From Guptibacillus hwajinpoensis (GTDB taxonomy: Bacteria; Bacillota; Bacilli; Bacillales; Guptibacillaceae), in contig NZ_SWFM01000003.1 in NCBI RefSeq assembly GCF_005144865.1, positions 372,001-436,000 of the forward strand: 64,000 nt of DNA, in the 5' to 3' direction. The notes beneath the pieces were generated by a model, which saw only the letters and a list, made by a program, of their open reading frames with translations, ran no database searches and was not told the origin of the DNA. Each line of letters starts with the position of its first letter. Position 1 is the first letter of the stretch. The position numbers and the translations under genes are program-made. Shown here piece after piece: positions 26,744-37,026 of this stretch.

Positions 26744-28021
26744 TTATTTTCTTCCGCGCTTGTGTTGGATGCGGTCTCGTTCTTGCTGCATTTTTTTCTT
26801 ATAGCCTGGTTTTACTTTCTTTGGCTTCGGAACGAATACTTCTGGTTTAGATGAAGTAGGTTTCTTCCTAGGTGTTACAGGCTTCGCTTCTACCCATTCA
26901 CCGTTCTTCACTTCTTTGTATTCAATCTGAATACCTTTTGCAGATAGCTTCTGGACAGCTTGCTGGTCTGAAGGCTCTGCTAAAGTATAAGCAATTCCAT
27001 CCTGACCTGCGCGAGCTGTACGCCCTACTCGGTGGATATAGAAATCAAGATCTTTCGGAAGTTCGAAGTTAATAACATGAGAAACGCCTTTAATATCAAT
27101 ACCTCTTGAGGCAAGATCAGTCGCTACAACATACTGGCACTCGGCCTCTTGTATCTTCTTCATGATTTGTTTACGCTGTCGTGCTTGTACACCACCGTGC
27201 AAACGTTCAACGTTGTGGCCATTTTCAATTAGAAAATCAGCTACTTCATCAGCTGTTTGTTTTGTGTTTGTAAACACAAGAGCTAAATAAGGATTAATTG
27301 CTTTAGTAACATTTAGAAGTAACTCTTTCTTCTCACGGTATCGTGCAGGAATAAAAATGTTTTCGACCTTGTCAGCCGTCACTTGTTCAGCGTTCACTTC
27401 AACGAACTTCGGATTGTCCATATACTTTTTCAAGAATGGTTGTAGACTTTTCGGAATTGTAGCTGAGAAGACTAACATTTGTAAATCCTTCGCCATTCTT
27501 GAGGCAATATAATCTACATCTTCAATAAAGCCCATATCTAACATTTGATCCGCTTCATCCACAACTAGCATTGTAGCAGGGAAAACACTCAATGCCTGTT
27601 CCTCAACAAGGTCCTTGATTCGACCTGGTGTTCCAATAACAATATGAGGTGTATTCTTCATTCGACTAATCATGCGTTTGCGATCCGTACCGCCTACAGC
27701 CTTCTTAATCGATATCGCTTCTTCTTCAGGTAAAGTTGTAACCAACTTTAGAGCTTCATTGTAAATTTGGTCCGCCAACTCACGAGTAGGCGCTGTAATT
27801 ACAGCCTGACATTCATTCTTCTCGTGATTAATTCGATGAATCAGAGGAAGTAAGAACGCTAGCGTTTTACCTGATCCAGTCTGGGATTGACCAATGGCAC
27901 TTTCGCCATTTCGAATAGCTGGTACCAATCGTTCCTGTATTTCAGTTGGTCTTGTAAATTTCTGTGCTTCAAGTGCCTCAATTAAAAAAGGCTTTAATCC
28001 TAATCTATCAAAATGTTTCAT
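26744..28021 (-). CDS. cshB: DEAD-box RNA helicase CshB
   Basis: 425-residue ATP-dependent RNA helicase implicated in cold adaptation and RNA turnover. Q motif near 22-29 (FTRPTEIQ), Walker A QTGSGKT (47-53), DEAD box in VVDEADQML near 155, SAT (FSATIP), and HRVGRTARAGQ of the second RecA domain near 320. A basic tail (about 370-425) probably binds RNA. ATG 28021 follows GGAGGAG. Lies between nfo and yqfQ as in B. subtilis. Confidence 0.94.
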   Translation of the reverse strand: MKHFDRLGLKPFLIEALEAQKFTRPTEIQERLVPAIRNGESAIGQSQTGSGKTLAFLLPLIHRINHEKNECQAVITAPTRELADQIYNEALKLVTTLPEEEAISIKKAVGGTDRKRMISRMKNTPHIVIGTPGRIKDLVEEQALSVFPATMLVVDEADQMLDMGFIEDVDYIASRMAKDLQMLVFSATIPKSLQPFLKKYMDNPKFVEVNAEQVTADKVENIFIPARYREKKELLLNVTKAINPYLALVFTNTKQTADEVADFLIENGHNVERLHGGVQARQRKQIMKKIQEAECQYVVATDLASRGIDIKGVSHVINFELPKDLDFYIHRVGRTARAGQDGIAYTLAEPSDQQAVQKLSAKGIQIEYKEVKNGEWVEAKPVTPRKKPTSSKPEVFVPKPKKVKPGYKKKMQQERDRIQHKRGRK

Positions 28022-28214
28022 TATTATTGCTCCTCCATCCATTAATCCACCTTATATTATAGACCAATTTTCCCAAAAGCGCCATACGTCAAAAAACACC
28101 AATCTATAACTGTCATGCCCAATATCTCTTGTTCTCACACCTTCGATTTTTTTGGCATATCTTATTTAGTAACAACAGTATAAATTGGTCAAGTTATGAA
28201 AAGGAGGGTATCAC

Positions 28215-28826
28215 ATGAACCAATTTCCTCCATCCCCTCAAGGTGGTCCGGGACCTGGAATGGGTTTCCCATTCTCAGGAGGTGGATTTTCTGGCGGTGG
28301 ATTTCCAGGTGGCCCAGGAGGCCCACAACCACCTCAAACCGGAACAGGAGGGCTCCTTTCTAGAATTCTAGGCGGAAGTGGAGCATCACCTCAATCGCTT
28401 CCTATGCCTCCTGGTTCGTTTCCTGCTCTTCAGCGCGGCGTTATTCCAGGCGCTCCTCAGCAAGCCGGTGGAATGCTTTCAAGGCTTCTTCCTGGAGCTG
28501 GCCAGGGCGGTATGGATATGATGGGAATGATTCAAAACGTACAAAAGGTTATGCAAGCAGCAGACACCATTAAACCAATGGTTCAGCAATATGGGCCTAT
28601 GGTTAAGCAGCTTCCTGAAATGATTGCACTTTTCAAAGAGTATCAGAAGTCTTCAGGCTCTACTGACGATAGTGAAGATGAGGATTCAAATGATGAACCT
28701 GTTAAAACGAAGAAAAAGACAAACAAGAGTAAGCCAAATAAACCGCCTTTAGCAGCTACTAAAAAGAAAAAAGAATCGATTTCAGAAGAAAACGTTAGAA
28801 AGTCAAAGCCAAGACTGTATGTTTAA
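28215..28826 (+). CDS. yqfQ: YqfQ/VrrA-type Gly-Pro-rich protein
   Basis: 203 residues with a low-complexity start rich in Gly, Pro and Phe (about 1-60; repeated GGGF and GGPGG units). A conserved central helix region spans about 95-145 (MGMIQNVQKVMQAADTIKPM). The tail is acidic then Lys-rich. This layout matches YqfQ and the VrrA repeats of the B. cereus group. AAAAGGAGGG precedes the ATG. Function unknown. The repeats may vary in number between strains. Confidence 0.82.
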   Translation: MNQFPPSPQGGPGPGMGFPFSGGGFSGGGFPGGPGGPQPPQTGTGGLLSRILGGSGASPQSLPMPPGSFPALQRGVIPGAPQQAGGMLSRLLPGAGQGGMDMMGMIQNVQKVMQAADTIKPMVQQYGPMVKQLPEMIALFKEYQKSSGSTDDSEDEDSNDEPVKTKKKTNKSKPNKPPLAATKKKKESISEENVRKSKPRLYV

Positions 28827-28920
28827 ACAATCGCCATTCATTGAGTTATCAGGTCAACTCCTTTATAATTGATGTAGATTAGTTATACAACAATCCTTAT
28901 ATGGGTTGAGGAGGTACTCG

Positions 28921-29865
28921 ATGAAAGTTACAAAAATTTCACCAAGAGGTTACTGCTATGGTGTAGTAGACGCTATGGTTATAGCAAGAAATGCCGCTCT
29001 TGATAAAACACTACCACGTCCTATTTTTATTCTTGGGATGATTGTTCATAATAAACATGTTACAGATGCCTTCGAAGATGATGGCATTATTACACTCGAT
29101 GGACCAAATCGAATGGAAATTTTAAAAAATGTTGAATCTGGCACAGTCATTTTCACAGCACATGGAGTTTCACCTCAAGTACGAGAGCTCGCCGAAGAAA
29201 AAGGCTTAACCGTTCTTGATGCGACTTGTCCTGATGTTACAGTGACTCATGATTTAATTCGCGAAAAGCAAAAGGAAGGCTATCACGTCATTTATGTTGG
29301 CAAAAAAGGGCACCCTGAACCAGAAGGTGCTATGGGGATTGCCCCTGACATTGTTCACCTAGTTGAGAAGCCAGAAGAAGTTGATGAGCTTTCGATTGAT
29401 TCTGAACGAATTATTATTACGAACCAGACGACAATGAGTCAGTGGGACGTACAAGAAATTATGGAAAGAGCAATGGAACGCTATCCTCACGCTGTCATCC
29501 ATAATGAAATTTGTAATGCAACTCAAGTTCGTCAAGAAGCTGTTGCAGAGCAAGCCGGCGACACTGATCTTGTGTTAGTAGTTGGCGATCCTAAAAGTAA
29601 TAACTCCAATCGACTTGCACAGGTTTCAATTGAAGTTGCTGGAACACCTGCCTATCGAATTGCTGATGTTTCAGAAATCGAGATTGAGTGGTTAAAAGGA
29701 GTAGAAACAGTTGGTGTAACAGCCGGAGCTTCAACCCCTACACCGATTACCAAAGAAGTAATTCGATTCCTCGATCAATATGATCCTGAAGATACTTCTA
29801 CATGGACTCGTGAGCGAAAAGTTCCTGCTTCCAAAATACTCCCTAAAGTGAAGGTTAAAAAATAA
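28921..29865 (+). CDS. ispH: 4-hydroxy-3-methylbut-2-enyl diphosphate reductase
   Basis: Last MEP-pathway enzyme, reducing HMBPP to IPP and DMAPP; 314 residues. The 4Fe-4S ligands are Cys12 (RGYCYG), Cys103 (ATCPDVT) and Cys198 (NEICNATQ). His43 (VHNKHV) and His81 (TAHGVS) are substrate-binding positions. ATG 28921 follows GGAGGTACTCG; five further in-frame codons upstream are not used. Ends in a strong bidirectional terminator shared with yqfO. Confidence 0.97.
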   Translation: MKVTKISPRGYCYGVVDAMVIARNAALDKTLPRPIFILGMIVHNKHVTDAFEDDGIITLDGPNRMEILKNVESGTVIFTAHGVSPQVRELAEEKGLTVLDATCPDVTVTHDLIREKQKEGYHVIYVGKKGHPEPEGAMGIAPDIVHLVEKPEEVDELSIDSERIIITNQTTMSQWDVQEIMERAMERYPHAVIHNEICNATQVRQEAVAEQAGDTDLVLVVGDPKSNNSNRLAQVSIEVAGTPAYRIADVSEIEIEWLKGVETVGVTAGASTPTPITKEVIRFLDQYDPEDTSTWTRERKVPASKILPKVKVKK

Positions 29866-29904
29866 CAGAGAAGCCCACCTCATATGAGGTGGGCTTCTCT
29901 GTCT
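29866..29904. terminator. Bidirectional terminator ispH / yqfO
   Basis: Long palindrome AGAGAAGCCCACCTCA / TGAGGTGGGCTTCTCT immediately after the ispH stop. Confidence 0.9.
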
Positions 29905-29907
29905 TTA

Positions 29908-31029
29908 TTATCTAAATTGAAAAGGATCCGTTATTTCTTTAGATGCAATGATTTCAGTATCATAATGCTTCTCTTTAACAAACGATTGTAATTTCTTCTG
30001 TACGCCTTCAATCATAATCTTTTCAATGTTATGACCAGCGTCGATTATTTGGAGACCTTCCATCATCGCATCATGTGCTACATGGTAATAAATATCCCCG
30101 GACACGAAAACATCTGCACCACTAAAACGAGCAGCATTTATAAATTTATTTCCATCTCCACCCAGTACAGCTACTTTCTTAATCGTTGATTGAAGATCAC
30201 CAACAATTCGCACACCGCTAGCCCCTAGCTTCTCTTTAACGAAGCTAGCAAATTCCTCAAGCGTCATATCATTTTCTAAGTACCCAATCCTTCCAAGTCC
30301 AAGCTTCTCTGGTTCATTCTCCAACGGATAAATGTCATAAGCTACTTCTTCGTAGGGATGTGCTTTTGTTATCGCTCGTAGTACTTTACTCTGCAAGTCA
30401 GCAGGGAAAATACTTTCTATCTTCATTTCTTCTACTGCTTCCAATTTTCCAGTTTCTCCAAGATATGGGGTTGTCCCCTCTGTCGGCTTAAATCTCCCAG
30501 TGCCTTCCGAACTAAATGTACAGTCACTATATGCACCAATATAGCCAGCCCCAGCGTTTGAAAGTGCTTCTCTTACTTCTTCCTCATGAGTGGCCGGTAC
30601 AAAGACCGCTATTTTCTTGTAATGGTTTTGGAACGTTTCTACAAGAACTTTCGTATTTTTTAACGAAAGTGCGTCAGCAAGCATATCGTTTACTCCACCA
30701 GGAGCCACATCCAAATTCGTATGCGCTGCATAAACAGTGATATTGTTCTTAATTAATGTTTCAATCATCTTTCCCTGTTCAGTATCTAAGTTTATTTTCT
30801 TAAGGGGGCGGTATAGAATCGGGTGATGAGCTATAATCAAATCCACACCTTCTCTAATTGCCTCGTCTACCACATTTGGCAAGACATCTAGAGCAGTCAT
30901 TACTTTATTTATCTTCTTATTTAGACTTCCAACCTGCAAACCGATTGGATCGCCATCCTCTGCATATTTCTTTTTTGACCAGGACTCGAATTCCTGAATA
31001 ATAGCCTGACCTGATGCTAGCTTACTCAT
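29908..31029 (-). CDS. yqfO: Nif3/DUF34 family protein YqfO
   Basis: 373-residue NIF3-like metal-binding protein with the long Bacillus form. The two NIF3 halves (about 1-130 and 240-373) flank a CutA-like insert (about 130-235). Metal-site motifs are AHHPILYR near 68, AAHTNLDVAPGG near 104, and DVFVSGDIYYH and DAGHNIE near the end. The role is unsettled; members are implicated in damage-control or GTP cyclohydrolase-like functions. Starts at ATG overlapping the trmK stop by 4 nt, with GGAGG upstream, so it is coupled with trmK. Confidence 0.9.
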   Translation of the reverse strand: MSKLASGQAIIQEFESWSKKKYAEDGDPIGLQVGSLNKKINKVMTALDVLPNVVDEAIREGVDLIIAHHPILYRPLKKINLDTEQGKMIETLIKNNITVYAAHTNLDVAPGGVNDMLADALSLKNTKVLVETFQNHYKKIAVFVPATHEEEVREALSNAGAGYIGAYSDCTFSSEGTGRFKPTEGTTPYLGETGKLEAVEEMKIESIFPADLQSKVLRAITKAHPYEEVAYDIYPLENEPEKLGLGRIGYLENDMTLEEFASFVKEKLGASGVRIVGDLQSTIKKVAVLGGDGNKFINAARFSGADVFVSGDIYYHVAHDAMMEGLQIIDAGHNIEKIMIEGVQKKLQSFVKEKHYDTEIIASKEITDPFQFR

Positions 31030-31736
31030 GAAAGTACCTCCTTAATCAAGTCACGTTCATTTTTCACTTGTGCCTCTTTTTCTGAGATTCCCTCTGCACG
31101 TTCTAGTGAGAGAAGAATACGTTCACGTTTCTTTAACTCATTCTGCCATTTCTTCATAAACGCATCGTTTTTCTCTTTCATTAAAATTGGGCCAGCAAGT
31201 AATTGTTTCTGAAGTTCCTTTCCATCAAATCCTTCGTAAGGTTTCTTCCCATTACCTGCATCGAATACTAGTATTTCATAAATTTTATCATCTTCCTCTA
31301 TGATGGATTCTTCTACAAGCTCCCAATTCAAGTCGGAAAGTCGTTCACGTAGAAGATGAGCTGCAACATTAGGCTGAAGTATTAAACGTTTCACGCCTTC
31401 TAGTTTCTCGAGACCACCGAGCAATATATCGCGGATAAGTTGCCCTCCCATTCCTGCAATTGTAATTACATCGACTTCTCCTGGAGAAAGAACTTCCAGT
31501 CCATTCCCCTTCCGAACAGCAATTTGATTAGAAAACCCACTTCTTTTCACTTGACTAACTGCAGATTGGTAAGGTCCTTCATTGACTTCACCTGCAACTG
31601 CACCAGTAATTCGATTATGATTCATTAAATAACACGGCAAGTATGCATGATCTGAACCGATATCTGCAACTCTACTTCCTACAGGAACATAGTTCGCCAC
31701 TAGTTTAAGTCTTTCTGATAATAATTTATCGTTCAT
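31026..31736 (-). CDS. trmK: tRNA (adenine(22)-N(1))-methyltransferase
   Basis: 236-residue SAM-dependent enzyme making m1A22 in tRNA. The Rossmann motif I is VADIGSDHAYLP near 19-30, followed by ITIAGMGGQLI near 96 (substrate or cofactor region) and a C-terminal coiled-coil-like region rich in Glu, Lys and Arg (about 170-236). First of the trmK-yqfO pair. The ribosome site is modest (GGTGA). Confidence 0.93.
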   Translation of the reverse strand: MNDKLLSERLKLVANYVPVGSRVADIGSDHAYLPCYLMNHNRITGAVAGEVNEGPYQSAVSQVKRSGFSNQIAVRKGNGLEVLSPGEVDVITIAGMGGQLIRDILLGGLEKLEGVKRLILQPNVAAHLLRERLSDLNWELVEESIIEEDDKIYEILVFDAGNGKKPYEGFDGKELQKQLLAGPILMKEKNDAFMKKWQNELKKRERILLSLERAEGISEKEAQVKNERDLIKEVLS

Positions 31737-31835
31737 TTATTCACCACTACTTATCTAGTTTCTTTAGTTTAGTTTACCCTCTCAGTATCGGACTTAACAT
31801 AAAAGAGTACAGAGAGGTCTAGTATGAAATACAAA

Positions 31836-31866
31836 TAGAAAAGCCTTCTGTTCTCACAGAAAGCTT
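31836..31866 (-). terminator. Terminator of cccA
   Basis: AGCCTTCTGT-TCTC-ACAGAAAGCT on the plus strand; T-rich on the minus side. Confidence 0.75.
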
Positions 31867-31876
31867 CTTTTTCTTC

Positions 31877-32239
31877 TTATTTTTTCTCAGAAAGCCACTT
31901 CGCTACTGCCTCAGCCTGTTCGCCTTCAATAAGTCCAGCAGGCATTCCGCTACCTTTACCATTCTTGATAATTCCGAGAATTTCGTCTTTGGAATACTTT
32001 CCTCCAACTGCAGTTAGAGCTGGCCCTACTTGGCCTCCTAGGTCCCCACCGTGACAGGAAGCACAGTTCTGAGCATAAATTTCTTCAGGTGCTGCTGCCT
32101 CAGCTTGCTCCTGCTTTTCACCATGGCCTTCAGCACTTTCCTCGCCACCCTGTTGCAATGCCCAGAAAGAAACACCAATAATGAGAATTAATCCAATAAC
32201 TGCTGTCCACGCAAATGGGATAAGCGGATTTTTTTTCAT
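31877..32239 (-). CDS. cccA: Membrane-anchored cytochrome c550
   Basis: 120 residues. An N-terminal membrane anchor (about 8-28) and a Glu/Gln/Ala-rich linker precede a class I cytochrome c domain with haem motif CASCH (Cys59, Cys62, His63). The axial Met is in GSGMPAG near 98. It transfers electrons outside the membrane. GGAGG precedes the ATG. B. subtilis also has cccA between trmK and sigA. Confidence 0.95.
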   Translation of the reverse strand: MKKNPLIPFAWTAVIGLILIIGVSFWALQQGGEESAEGHGEKQEQAEAAAPEEIYAQNCASCHGGDLGGQVGPALTAVGGKYSKDEILGIIKNGKGSGMPAGLIEGEQAEAVAKWLSEKK

Positions 32240-32410
32240 TTCTTTTCCTCCTTGTACCGATTCGCTGATGTCGTTTTCCCCAATTATGTAAGAGTAAACA
32301 AATCATAACTTATTTTACTTGAAAACGCTATGAATGAAAAGGGGAACCGTGGCAAATCACATATTTGTCATAGTTTTCACTCTGCTTCTATCATAGCAAA
32401 TTTTAACGAT

Positions 32411-32446
32411 AAAACAAAATGGCATCAGCACAATCACTGATGCCTT
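32411..32446 (-). terminator. Terminator of the acyl-CoA synthetase gene
   Basis: GGCATCAG-8 nt-CTGATGCC followed on the minus strand by ATTTTGTTTT. Confidence 0.85.
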
Positions 32447-32456
32447 CCATTTATAC

Positions 32457-34109
32457 TTACATGGTTTTTGTCTTATTCTTTGCCCAATCAGCTGCAGATT
32501 CCCTGAGAAGGTATTTTTGAATTTTACCCGACGCGGTCATAGGGTATTCATTTACAAAAAATACATCACTAGGAATCTTATACCTAGCGATTTCCCCTTC
32601 ACAATACGATCGAATATCTGCTTCAGAAACTGATTCATTTTCTTTGAGTTGAATACAAGCAACGACTTTCTCACCGTATTTTTCATCAGGCAACCCGATA
32701 ACTTGAACATCAAGTACAGCAGGATGTGTGTAAAGAAACTCCTCAATTTCACGTGGATAAATATTCTCCCCTCCACGTATCACCATATCCTTTAGCCGTC
32801 CTGTTATCTGTACATAGCCCTTCTGATCCATTTTCGCAAGGTCACCTGTATGAAGCCATCCTTCATCATCAATTGCTTCATTTGTCGCTTCAGGCATATT
32901 ATAATATCCCTTCATGACATGGTATCCCCTTGTACATAATTCACCTGTAAAGCCATGCTCTGCTTCATTGCCTGTTACAGGATCAATAATTTTCACTTCC
33001 ACGCCTGGCAGTGCTTTACCTACCGTATTCACTCTATAGTCAATCGGATCATTGGTTCTTGTTTGGGTGATAACTGGTGAAGACTCTGTTTGACCATATG
33101 CAATTGTGATTTCTGACATATTCATATGGTTCATAACCTTTTTCATTACTTCAATTGGACATGGACTTCCTGCCATTATCCCAGTTCGAAGTGAGCTTAA
33201 ATCATAAGAGTCAAATCCAGGTAGACTAAGCTCAGAAATAAACATGGTTGGTACACCATGTAGTGCTGTACACTGTTCTTTTTCTACCGTTTTCAGGACC
33301 AGTTCTGGATCAAATTCAACGATCGGAAATATTGCCGCTCCTGCAGAAAAAGCAGCAAGTGTCCCTAGCACACACCCGAAACAGTGAAAAAATGGAACTG
33401 GTATACAAAGACGATCATTTTCAGTGAGTTCCATACATTGTCCAATTTGATGTCCATTATTTAAAATATTCGAATGAGTAAGCATAACGCCTTTCGGAAA
33501 ACCAGTAGTCCCTGAAGTGTACTGCATGTTAATTACATCATCTGGTTGCAGCTCTTTTTTTCGATTGGCTAACTCGTCATCACTAATTGAACGACTTTCG
33601 CCCATGAACATATCCCATCCTAGAAATGAAGGATGTGGATCATTGCCAATGAAAATAGCATCCTCTAAATGTGGGAGCATTTCAATGGCGCATTTCCCAT
33701 TCACTACGTAATCGCCATCTTTTTGAAGCTTTAGAAATGCTTCAGGATAAGAGGTTCCTTTAAATCCACTAATTAAAAACAACCGAGTTGCTTCAGACTG
33801 CTTCAAAACATATTCAAGCTCTGTTGTCTGGTAATTCGTGTTTACAGTAACTAAAACCGCTCCAATCTTAGCTGTTGCAAATTGAAGCAGGAGCCATTCT
33901 GGCACATTCGTTGCCCATACTGCAATATGTTCTCCTTTTGTAACACCTAACTGTAACAAGGCTTTTGCTGTCCGATTAACTTCTTCATTAAATTCATTAA
34001 ATGTATAACGAACCTCTTCTTTTGAGTAAACGACAGCTTCTCTTGATCCAAATTGTTTTACTTGCCTTTCAAGCATCGAGCCTATTGTCTCATGTAGCAT
34101 TTCTGTCAT
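32457..34109 (-). CDS. AMP-binding acyl-CoA synthetase
   Basis: 550-residue adenylate-forming enzyme activating a fatty acid to its CoA ester. Core motifs are YTSGTTGFPKGV near 193, AYGQTESSPV near 335, GWLHTGDLAKMD near 415, RGGENIYPREIEEFL near 437 and the catalytic lysine in TASGKIQKYLL near 530. Start ATG 34109 lies 7 nt after AGGGG. It follows the acyl-CoA dehydrogenase by 47 nt on the same strand, so the two probably form a fatty-acid-degradation operon. This pair is inserted between cccA and rpoD relative to B. subtilis. Chain-length preference cannot be read. Confidence 0.9.
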   Translation of the reverse strand: MTEMLHETIGSMLERQVKQFGSREAVVYSKEEVRYTFNEFNEEVNRTAKALLQLGVTKGEHIAVWATNVPEWLLLQFATAKIGAVLVTVNTNYQTTELEYVLKQSEATRLFLISGFKGTSYPEAFLKLQKDGDYVVNGKCAIEMLPHLEDAIFIGNDPHPSFLGWDMFMGESRSISDDELANRKKELQPDDVINMQYTSGTTGFPKGVMLTHSNILNNGHQIGQCMELTENDRLCIPVPFFHCFGCVLGTLAAFSAGAAIFPIVEFDPELVLKTVEKEQCTALHGVPTMFISELSLPGFDSYDLSSLRTGIMAGSPCPIEVMKKVMNHMNMSEITIAYGQTESSPVITQTRTNDPIDYRVNTVGKALPGVEVKIIDPVTGNEAEHGFTGELCTRGYHVMKGYYNMPEATNEAIDDEGWLHTGDLAKMDQKGYVQITGRLKDMVIRGGENIYPREIEEFLYTHPAVLDVQVIGLPDEKYGEKVVACIQLKENESVSEADIRSYCEGEIARYKIPSDVFFVNEYPMTASGKIQKYLLRESAADWAKNKTKTM

Positions 34110-34156
34110 AGACACACCCCTATCTATAATCTTAGCTAACCGAGCGCTCGTTCAGT

Positions 34157-35296
34157 TTAACAGCCAATTTCACGAGCAATTACCATCCTCTGAATCTCAG
34201 AAGTACCTTCTCCAATTTCAAGAAGCTTTGCATCTCTGAAATACCTCTCTACATGGTAGTCACGCATATAACCATTACCGCCGTGTATTTGTACCGCTTG
34301 ATCGCAAACCTCCATACATATTTCAGATGCATAAAGTTTGCAGATCGATGCTTCCTTAGTAAATTTTTTGCCCTGATCTTTTAACCAAGCCGCTTTATAT
34401 ACCATTGTACGTGCTAGTTCAATCTTCATCGCCATATCAGCGAGCTTAAATTGGATCGCTTGAAACCTTGAAATTGCGCGACCGAATTGTTTCCTTTCAT
34501 TTGCGTATTGTAACGCCTTCTCATAAGCCGCTTGAGCAATTCCAACTCCCATTGCACCTATTCCAATACGTCCTCCGTCAAGGGTAATAAGGAACTGTCT
34601 GAAACCGTCTCCTCGCTTACCGAGCAAATTCTCTTCTGGCACTCTTACGTCTTCCATAACTAGTTCCGTTGTATTGGAAGAATGAAGTCCTAGCTTTTCA
34701 TAGTTATCGACTACCCTAAAGCCTGGGGCTGATGTAGGCGCTATAATTGCACTTATTTCTTTATTACCATCTTTACGATCTGTAATAGCAGTTAAGGCAA
34801 GGTGATCAGCATATGAAGCATTTGTAATGTAGCATTTACTTCCGTTGATTACCCATTCTCCGTTATCCATGACAGCTTCTGTTTCTGTTCCACCCGCATC
34901 AGATCCAGCATTAGGTTCAGTTAGTCCAAACGCACCAAGAGATTCACCTGAGCAAATGGGAGCAAGATATTTTTGTTTTTGTTCTTCAGTACCAAATAAA
35001 TTAAGTGGCGCTCCACCAAGCGAAACATGTGCTGAATACGTAATACCTGTCGAACCACATGCTCGACTTAACTCTTCTACAACTATTGCAAAGCTGATTG
35101 TATCGGCACCGCCTCCACCATACTCCTCAGGAAACGGAAGACCCATAATTCCAAGATCGCCCAATTGCTGAAAGATTTCTTTTGGAAATCGCTTTTCCTT
35201 ATCTCTTTGTTCAGCACCAGGTGCAACCTTTTCATCAGCAAATTCTCTAATCATTTTTTGAATCATCTTTTGTTCTTTCGTCAAGTCAAAGTTCAT
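34157..35296 (-). CDS. Acyl-CoA dehydrogenase
   Basis: 379-residue FAD flavoenzyme of fatty acid beta-oxidation, oxidising acyl-CoA to trans-2-enoyl-CoA. FAD- and substrate-binding motifs are [15 protein letters not shown] near 127, CYITNASYA near 155 and [21 protein letters not shown] near 335. The probable catalytic base is Glu363 (EGTSEIQR). AGGAGG precedes the ATG. The promoter upstream carries a cre-like site, suggesting carbon catabolite repression of this gene and the synthetase that follows. Confidence 0.94.
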   Translation of the reverse strand: MNFDLTKEQKMIQKMIREFADEKVAPGAEQRDKEKRFPKEIFQQLGDLGIMGLPFPEEYGGGGADTISFAIVVEELSRACGSTGITYSAHVSLGGAPLNLFGTEEQKQKYLAPICSGESLGAFGLTEPNAGSDAGGTETEAVMDNGEWVINGSKCYITNASYADHLALTAITDRKDGNKEISAIIAPTSAPGFRVVDNYEKLGLHSSNTTELVMEDVRVPEENLLGKRGDGFRQFLITLDGGRIGIGAMGVGIAQAAYEKALQYANERKQFGRAISRFQAIQFKLADMAMKIELARTMVYKAAWLKDQGKKFTKEASICKLYASEICMEVCDQAVQIHGGNGYMRDYHVERYFRDAKLLEIGEGTSEIQRMVIAREIGC

Positions 35297-35333
35297 GTAA
35301 AAATAACCTCCTGTTAATAACTACTCCATAATG

Positions 35334-35347
35334 TGAATGCGCTTACA
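35334..35347. promoter_or_regulatory. cre-like catabolite repression site
   Basis: TGTAAGCGCATTCA on the minus strand matches the CcpA consensus TGWAANCGNTNWCA at 13 of 14 positions. It lies just downstream of the -10 box of the acyl-CoA dehydrogenase promoter, where bound CcpA would block initiation. Confidence 0.7.
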
Positions 35348-35351
35348 TTTC

Positions 35352-35380
35352 ATTATCTCTTTAAGTAATTATTTTTTCAA
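35352..35380 (-). promoter_or_regulatory. Sigma-A promoter of the acyl-CoA dehydrogenase operon
   Basis: Minus strand TTGAAA (35375-35380), 17-bp spacer, GATAAT (35352-35357). Confidence 0.65.
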
Positions 35381-35560
35381 CATTTTAGAAAATAAAAATA
35401 ATTAAATATATTATTTTTTTGTTCATTTATTAATAAACCCTTTATTTATAAGCATGTGCGCTTTTCAAGGAAAAAGGCGGATTTGCAAAACGAATGAAAA
35501 ATCAGTAAAATAAATGACAAGAAATGTATTCGCTTACGTATGGACTCGTTTATACATTTA
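35381..35560. other. AT-rich intergenic stretch
   Basis: No gene seen between the acyl-CoA dehydrogenase promoter and the MITE-like element. A second, weaker cre-like sequence (12 of 14) is at 35525-35538. Confidence 0.5.
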
Positions 35561-35801
35561 ATGTTTTAGGCTGCTTTCGTAAACATTGTTGCTATAAGAG
35601 TGAGAGGGTTTCCGCTTCAGGATGCTCGCTTTCCTCGGGGCGGGCGGTGAGCCTCCTCGTCGCTAACGCTCCTGTGGGGTCTCACCTGTCCCGCTAATCC
35701 CGCAGGAGTCGAGCATCCTTCCGCTCCAATTAGCTAAGTGTGGTTCTTTATACAAAACTTCTTTCAAAAGCACCAATCTTTTAGAAAAGAGCCATGTTTT
35801 A
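35561..35801 (+). mobile_element. MITE-like element, full copy with 8-bp target duplication
   Basis: The 225-bp element 35569-35793 has the same ends as the 25.5-kb copy (GGCTGCTTTCGTAAACATTG; complement GGCTCTTTTCTAAAAGATTG). The core retains GGATGCTCG / CGAGCATCC and an inner GGTGAG / CTCACC pair. Perfect direct repeats ATGTTTTA flank it (35561-35568, 35794-35801). It lies upstream of the acyl-CoA dehydrogenase promoter and 20 bp from the rpoD terminator. Confidence 0.92.
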
Positions 35802-35819
35802 TAACGATTAAAATTCCTC

Positions 35820-35857
35820 AAAAAAACTCTCCGCCTGCAAATGCAGACGGAGAGGAT
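35820..35857 (-). terminator. Terminator of rpoD
   Basis: Stem CTCTCCGCCTGCA / TGCAGACGGAGAG followed on the minus strand by seven T. Confidence 0.93.
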
Positions 35858-35864
35858 ATTCAAT

Positions 35865-36980
35865 CTATTCCAGAAAATCTTTAAGTCGCTTGCTACGACT
35901 TGGATGACGAAGCTTACGTAGTGCTTTCGCTTCAATTTGGCGAATTCGCTCACGGGTAACACCAAATACACGTCCTACCTCTTCTAGAGTTCTAGTACGT
36001 CCATCATCAAGTCCGAAGCGCAGTCTAAGAACATTTTCTTCTCGATCTGTTAAGGTATCGAGTACGTCCTCCAGCTGCTCCTTAAGAAGCTCATAAGCGG
36101 CTGCGTCTGATGGTGCAAGAGCATCCTGGTCTTCAATAAAATCACCAAGGTGAGAGTCATCTTCTTCACCAATAGGTGTTTCAAGTGAGACAGGTTCTTG
36201 AGCGATCTTCAGGATTTCACGCACTTTCTCTGGAGAAAGGTCCATTTCTTTACCAATTTCTTCAGGAGATGGTTCGCGTCCAAGGTCTTGAAGAAGTTGA
36301 CGCTGAACTCGAATCAATTTGTTAATTGTTTCGACCATATGAACCGGAATACGGATGGTTCTTGCTTGGTCTGCAATTGCTCGTGTAATTGCCTGACGAA
36401 TCCACCACGTTGCATACGTACTAAATTTGTACCCTTTTCGATAATCGAATTTCTCAACTGCTTTAATAAGACCCATATTACCTTCTTGAATTAAATCTAA
36501 GAAGAGCATGCCTCGTCCAACGTATCTTTTCGCAATACTAACAACAAGTCGAAGGTTTGCTTCAGCGAGACGACGCTTAGCCTCTTCGTCACCTTCTTCG
36601 ATACGTTGTGCTAAACTGATCTCTTCCTTTGCAGAAAGAAGATCTACTCGGCCAATCTCTTTAAGGTACATACGAACCGGATCATTTATTTTGACACCCG
36701 GAGGAACACTCAAGTCGTTCAAATCAAATTCTTCTTCTTTATTAACTTCTTGAGGCGAAGGGTTATCAGAATTATCTTCGATAACTTCAACACCCTGTTC
36801 CTCTAGATATTCAAAGAATTCATCCATTTGATCGGAATCCTGTTCAAACGGGGACAACCGTTCTACGATCGTAGAGTAAGTAATTAAGCTTGTTTTCTTT
36901 CCAAGCTCTACTAACTGCTCTTTCACTTGATCGATGGTTAATTCACCTTCCGCCGGCTGGCGAGTTGGTTTTTCAGCCAT
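35865..36980 (-). CDS. sigA: RNA polymerase primary sigma factor SigA
   Basis: 371 residues, the B. subtilis SigA length. Region 1.1 with acidic linker (about 1-100), region 1.2/2 ([30 protein letters not shown] near 165-185 for -10 recognition), region 3, and region 4.2 helix-turn-helix at the end ([20 protein letters not shown]). ATG 36980 follows AAGGAGGGG; ten upstream codons in the open frame are not used. Last gene of yqxD-dnaG-sigA. Confidence 0.98.
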   Translation of the reverse strand: MAEKPTRQPAEGELTIDQVKEQLVELGKKTSLITYSTIVERLSPFEQDSDQMDEFFEYLEEQGVEVIEDNSDNPSPQEVNKEEEFDLNDLSVPPGVKINDPVRMYLKEIGRVDLLSAKEEISLAQRIEEGDEEAKRRLAEANLRLVVSIAKRYVGRGMLFLDLIQEGNMGLIKAVEKFDYRKGYKFSTYATWWIRQAITRAIADQARTIRIPVHMVETINKLIRVQRQLLQDLGREPSPEEIGKEMDLSPEKVREILKIAQEPVSLETPIGEEDDSHLGDFIEDQDALAPSDAAAYELLKEQLEDVLDTLTDREENVLRLRFGLDDGRTRTLEEVGRVFGVTRERIRQIEAKALRKLRHPSRSKRLKDFLE

Positions 36981-37026
36981 TCGATCCCCTCCTTCCATAC
37001 ATCTCAACAATAAAGATAGTCATTTC

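Noticed and set aside
34141..34150. Palindrome CGAGCGCTCG between the acyl-CoA dehydrogenase and synthetase genes as a regulator site
   Set aside because: Short, single, inside a transcribed spacer and not matching a known operator I can name.
35663..35971. 102-aa open frame on the minus strand
   Set aside because: It spans the MITE-like element, the rpoD terminator and the end of rpoD in another frame; no ribosome site.
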